Origin: an uncultured Collinsella sp.
GTDB lineage: Bacteria > Actinomycetota > Coriobacteriia > Coriobacteriales > Coriobacteriaceae
Assembly (NCBI GenBank): GCA_900757705.1
Contig: CAAEOW010000107.1
Location: forward strand, 1 to 7,202
Direction: 5' to 3'
Length of the DNA: 7,202 bases
Shown here: positions 5,184-7,202 of the stretch, piece after piece
Numbering within the stretch: the first letter of the stretch is position 1
Layout of the letters: each line of letters starts with the position of its first letter
Program-made: the position numbers and the translations under genes
Notes under the pieces: generated by a model
What the model was told of the DNA's origin: nothing
Databases searched by the model: none
The model's input: the letters and a program-made list of their open reading frames with translations, nothing else

Positions 5184-6737
5184 ATGGCACAGCGTCATCT
5201 TCCTGCACTCCTGATCATCATGGATGGTTGCGGCCTTGCTCCGGCCGATGGCGAGAACGCCGTCGCCGCTGCTAAGACGCCCTTCCTTGATAGCCTGTAC
5301 GCTCAGTACCCCCACACCACGCTCGGCGCTTCGGGCGAGGACGTGGGTCTTCCCGATGGCCAGATGGGCAACTCCGAGGTGGGTCACCTCAACATCGGTG
5401 CCGGCCGCATCGTGTTCCAGGAGCTTTCGCGCATCAACAATGCTATCAAGGACGGCTCCATCGCCAAGAACGAGGTCTTCGTCAAGGCTATGGACGACGT
5501 CACGGCTGACGGCAAGACCCTTCACCTTATGGGCCTTATGAGCCCTGGCGGTGTTCATTCTCACATGAACCACGTCGAGGCCCTGGTCAAGATGGCTGCC
5601 GAGCACGGTGTCAAGACCGTTCGCGTCCACGCCTTCATGGATGGCCGCGACGTTGACCCGCAGTCCGGTGCCGGTTACATGAGTGAGTTCTGCGCCTTCC
5701 TGGCCAAGATCTCCGAGGAGACCGGTTGCGACGCTCGCGTTGCCACCGTCTCGGGCCGTTATTGGGCCATGGACCGCGATAATCGTTGGGAGCGCATCCA
5801 GCGCGCCTACGACGTCATGGTCAACGCTTCCGATGCCGATACTGACCCCGTTGCCGGTATCAAGGCCTACTACGAGAAGGACCCGCGCGGCGACGAGTTC
5901 GTCGAGCCCTTCGCTGCCCACAACGAGGGCATCCACGAGGGCGACGCGGCCATCTTCTTCAACTTCCGTCCCGACCGCGCTCGTCAGATGACCCGCGTGT
6001 TCACGGACAAGGAGTTCGACGGCTTTGAGCGCGAGCAGATCAAGCTTTCGCACTTTGTGACGATGACCGAGTACGATCCGACGTTTGACGTCGAGGTCGC
6101 TTTCCCCAAGACGTTCCCCGAGAACGTCCTGGCCGACGTTATCGCCGCCAACGGCCTGAAGCAGCTGCACACCGCCGAGACCGAGAAGTACGCCCATGTG
6201 ACGTTCTTCCTCAACGGCGGCATCGAGGAGCCCAAGGAGGGCGAGGAGCGCGTGCTCGTCGCTTCCCCCAAGGTCGCTACCTACGATCTGCAGCCTGAGA
6301 TGAGCGCTCCCGAGGTTACTGAGAAGCTTGTCGCCGCCATCAACGAGGATCGCGCTGATTTCTACATCGTGAACTTCGCGAACTGCGACATGGTTGGTCA
6401 CACCGGTGTCTTCGACGCCGCCGTTAAGGCCGTCGAGGCTGTTGACGATGCTTTGTCCAAGGTTGTCCCGGCGATTCTCGCCAAGGGTGGCTTTGCGCTG
6501 ATTACCGCCGACCATGGCAACGCCGACCACATGTTTGACGTTGCTTCCGACGGTTCCAAGCATCCGTTTACGGCTCACACCACCAACCGCGTGCCGTTCA
6601 TCATCGTTGATGATAAGGCCAAGCTCACCGGTATCGAGGATGGCCGTCTTTCCGATATCGCTCCGACCATGCTCACCATGGCTGGTATTGAGCCTTCTGC
6701 CGAGATGACGGGTCGCGTGCTCGCCACCGAGGCCTAA
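5184..6737 (+). CDS. gpmI: 2,3-bisphosphoglycerate-independent phosphoglycerate mutase
   Basis: Converts 3-phosphoglycerate to 2-phosphoglycerate through a phosphoserine intermediate, using two metal ions (usually Mn2+); cofactor-independent, alkaline-phosphatase superfamily, cytoplasmic monomer. Every metal ligand and the nucleophile can be placed by comparison with the Bacillus enzyme: Asp14 (IMDGCGL), Ser64 (MGNSEVGH), Asp402 and His406 (CDMVGH), Asp443 and His444 (TADHGN), His465 (TAHTTNRVPF). Substrate-site blocks GGVHSH (122-127), DGRDVDP (153-159), GRYWAMDRDNRW (191-202) and NFRPDRARQ (260-268) are also clear. The 517-aa length is typical of GpmI (about 505-515). A small variant: GLMSPGGVHSH has Pro121 where Asp is usual. 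ATG 5184 lies 5 bp after the tpiA stop with AGGA overlapping that stop, so coupling is likely. The gene ends with tandem in-frame stops TAA-TAG and is followed by a strong terminator. It has no TTA, CTA or TCA codons. Confidence 0.98.
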   Translation: MAQRHLPALLIIMDGCGLAPADGENAVAAAKTPFLDSLYAQYPHTTLGASGEDVGLPDGQMGNSEVGHLNIGAGRIVFQELSRINNAIKDGSIAKNEVFVKAMDDVTADGKTLHLMGLMSPGGVHSHMNHVEALVKMAAEHGVKTVRVHAFMDGRDVDPQSGAGYMSEFCAFLAKISEETGCDARVATVSGRYWAMDRDNRWERIQRAYDVMVNASDADTDPVAGIKAYYEKDPRGDEFVEPFAAHNEGIHEGDAAIFFNFRPDRARQMTRVFTDKEFDGFEREQIKLSHFVTMTEYDPTFDVEVAFPKTFPENVLADVIAANGLKQLHTAETEKYAHVTFFLNGGIEEPKEGEERVLVASPKVATYDLQPEMSAPEVTEKLVAAINEDRADFYIVNFANCDMVGHTGVFDAAVKAVEAVDDALSKVVPAILAKGGFALITADHGNADHMFDVASDGSKHPFTAHTTNRVPFIIVDDKAKLTGIEDGRLSDIAPTMLTMAGIEPSAEMTGRVLATEA

Positions 6738-6760
6738 TAGAAAACAAATACCGTTTTCTA
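6738..6760 (+). repeat. 8-bp inverted repeat after gpmI
   Basis: TAGAAAAC (6738-6745) and GTTTTCTA (6753-6760) form a perfect 8-bp stem with a 7-nt loop, starting immediately after the gpmI stop codon and ending 2 bases before the terminator stem. It is A/T-rich. A second hairpin stacked before the terminator could protect the mRNA 3' end; the symmetry is seen, the role is inferred. Confidence 0.5.
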
Positions 6761-6762
6761 GT

Positions 6763-6796
6763 AAGGGGGTTGTCCACAACCGGACGACCCCCTTTT
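6763..6796 (+). terminator. Intrinsic terminator after gpmI
   Basis: GGGGGTTGTCC (6765-6775) pairs with GGACGACCCCC (6782-6792) over 11 bp with one G-U pair and a 6-nt loop. Flanking AA/TT adds two pairs, and TTTT (6793-6796) follows. This is a strong rho-independent terminator closing the pgk-tpiA-gpmI transcript. The A-run before the stem (6741-6744) is too far for efficient bidirectional action. Confidence 0.92.
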
Positions 6797-6803
6797 GGTA
6801 TTT

Positions 6804-6834
6804 CTGCCATTTCTAACCCGTCCCTAAATGGCAG
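6804..6834. repeat. 9-bp inverted repeat upstream of secG
   Basis: CTGCCATTT (6804-6812) and AAATGGCAG (6826-6834) are perfect reverse complements separated by 13 bases. The repeat lies between the gpmI terminator and the candidate secG promoter. There is no T-run after it, so it is not a second terminator on the + strand. It may be a regulator site or an RNA hairpin; no function can be assigned. Confidence 0.45.
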
Positions 6835-6855
6835 GTGGGGGAGTGTTGTGGGTTG

Positions 6856-6864
6856 TGGTACAGT
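6856..6864 (+). promoter_or_regulatory. Candidate extended -10 promoter of secG
   Basis: TGG-TACAGT reads as an extended -10 (TGn followed by a hexamer matching TATAAT at four positions), 36 bp before the secG ATG. No convincing -35 hexamer is found upstream. A promoter is expected here because a strong terminator separates secG from gpmI. The exact position is tentative. Confidence 0.35.
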
Positions 6865-6900
6865 ACTGGAGTTTGAATTGTTCTATTAAGGAGCTTATCT

Positions 6901-7155
6901 ATGGGTCCGTTCCAGATTCTTCTGTTTGTCGTTTGGGCTATCTCTGCCGTGGCGCTGACGATTCTCGTCCTGATGCACTCCGGTAAGGGTACCGGCGTTT
7001 CGGATATGATTGCCAGCTCGCTGTATAACTCCAGCTCTGCCACGGGCGTTATGGAGCAGAACCTCGATCGCCTGACGGTAATTATGGCCGTCGTTTTTGC
7101 TGTGTGTGTCGTTCTGTGCATGTTCTTCTTCCCGCAGGGTATCGTCGGCTACTAA
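6901..7155 (+). CDS. secG: Protein translocase subunit SecG
   Basis: Small inner-membrane subunit of the SecYEG protein-export channel; it assists SecA-driven translocation and is not strictly essential where studied. Seen here: 84 aa, first membrane segment at about residues 5-25 (ILLFVVWAISAVALTILVLM), the conserved loop HSGKGTGVSDMI (26-37) corresponding to the family GKGxGLSxxFG signature, a polar stretch with the MEQNLDRLT block (51-59), and a second membrane segment at about 60-79. The short length with two helices and this loop is characteristic. ATG 6901 has AAGGAG at 6888-6893 with 7-nt spacing, an ideal ribosome site. Its position after the gap-pgk-tpi cluster is the usual actinobacterial location. 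It is transcriptionally separated from gpmI by a terminator. The identification is confident despite the small size. Confidence 0.92.
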   Translation: MGPFQILLFVVWAISAVALTILVLMHSGKGTGVSDMIASSLYNSSSATGVMEQNLDRLTVIMAVVFAVCVVLCMFFFPQGIVGY

Positions 7156-7172
7156 GCATCGGCGTATATACG
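7154..7172. repeat. 19-nt repeat, copy 2 (after secG)
   Basis: AAGCATCGGCGTATATACG overlaps the last two bases of the secG stop codon and matches the copy after whiA (1873-1891) at 18 of 19 positions, including the 10-bp palindrome CGTATATACG (7163-7172). It stands 8 bases before the terminal hairpin. Both copies sit at the 3' end of a gene, so they bracket the gap-to-secG segment. Function unknown. Confidence 0.8.
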
Positions 7173-7180
7173 TTTGTAAA

Positions 7181-7202
7181 GGGTCCCGCATGTGCGGGGC
7201 CC
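7181..7202 (+). terminator. Hairpin after secG, probable terminator cut by the window end
   Basis: GGGTCCCGC (7181-7189) pairs with GCGGGGCCC (7194-7202) over 9 bp with one G-U pair and a 4-nt loop, 25 bp after the secG stop. The stem is GC-rich and terminator-like, but the window ends at its last base, so the required T-run cannot be seen. Confidence 0.65.

Noticed and set aside
5046..6779. Very long open frame on the - strand opposite gpmI (577 codons), with similar ones opposite gap (2014-3225), pgk (3153-4478), tpiA (4312-5208) and rapZ/whiA (153-1523)
   Set aside because: All are in codon register with the sense genes. They are open only because the sense genes avoid TTA, CTA and TCA codons. 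Their translations are low-complexity (Gly/Asp/Val/Leu-rich) with no recognisable domain.
1..7202. tRNA, rRNA, CRISPR, insertion sequence or phage features
   Set aside because: No cloverleaf, regularly spaced repeats, transposase-like coding or integration signatures were seen; intergenic regions are all under 200 bp.

Overview
The window is about 58-60% GC by eye and carries seven genes, all on the + strand: rapZ, whiA, gap, pgk, tpiA, gpmI and secG. The order whiA-gap-pgk-tpiA-secG is the classic actinobacterial arrangement. The RapZ P-loop has the Arg variant common in Actinobacteria. The phosphoglycerate mutase gene between tpiA and secG, and a GAPDH that reads like Clostridium/Streptococcus enzymes, point to a deep-branching gut actinobacterium of the Coriobacteriia (Collinsella-like). 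This placement is an inference from synteny and sequence character; no search was run.

Layout. Positions 1-932 hold rapZ, with its ribosome binding site at the very start of the window. Six bases later comes whiA (939-1868), probably cotranscribed. The 193-bp gap upstream region (1869-2061) is AT-rich and dense in symmetric elements: a 19-nt repeat shared with the region after secG, a 14-bp perfect palindrome, a larger inverted repeat, a possible -10 box and a leader hairpin. gap (2062-3087) ends in a strong intrinsic terminator (3125-3171) before pgk starts, so gap can be expressed at a higher level than the genes after it. pgk (3228-4418) overlaps tpiA (4411-5178) by 8 bp, and gpmI (5184-6737) follows 5 bp later, forming a tightly coupled block. 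A second strong terminator (6763-6796), flanked by two further inverted repeats, closes this block. secG (6901-7155) stands alone with its own Shine-Dalgarno and a possible promoter, and is followed by a hairpin cut by the window edge.

How the genes work together. gap, pgk, tpiA and gpmI encode four enzymes of triose interconversion and lower glycolysis: dihydroxyacetone phosphate to glyceraldehyde-3-P, then to 1,3-bisphosphoglycerate, 3-phosphoglycerate and 2-phosphoglycerate. Enolase is not in the window. These genes show the biased codon choice of highly expressed genes, while rapZ and whiA do not. rapZ and whiA encode a nucleotide-binding regulator linked elsewhere to amino-sugar metabolism and a conserved DNA-binding protein. 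secG encodes a small subunit of the SecYEG protein-export channel.

I see no new enzyme system, mobile element, CRISPR array or RNA gene. The most interesting material is regulatory: the symmetric elements before gap, the repeat bracketing the glycolytic cluster, the hairpins partitioning the operon, and the mixed actinobacterial/Firmicutes gene order.
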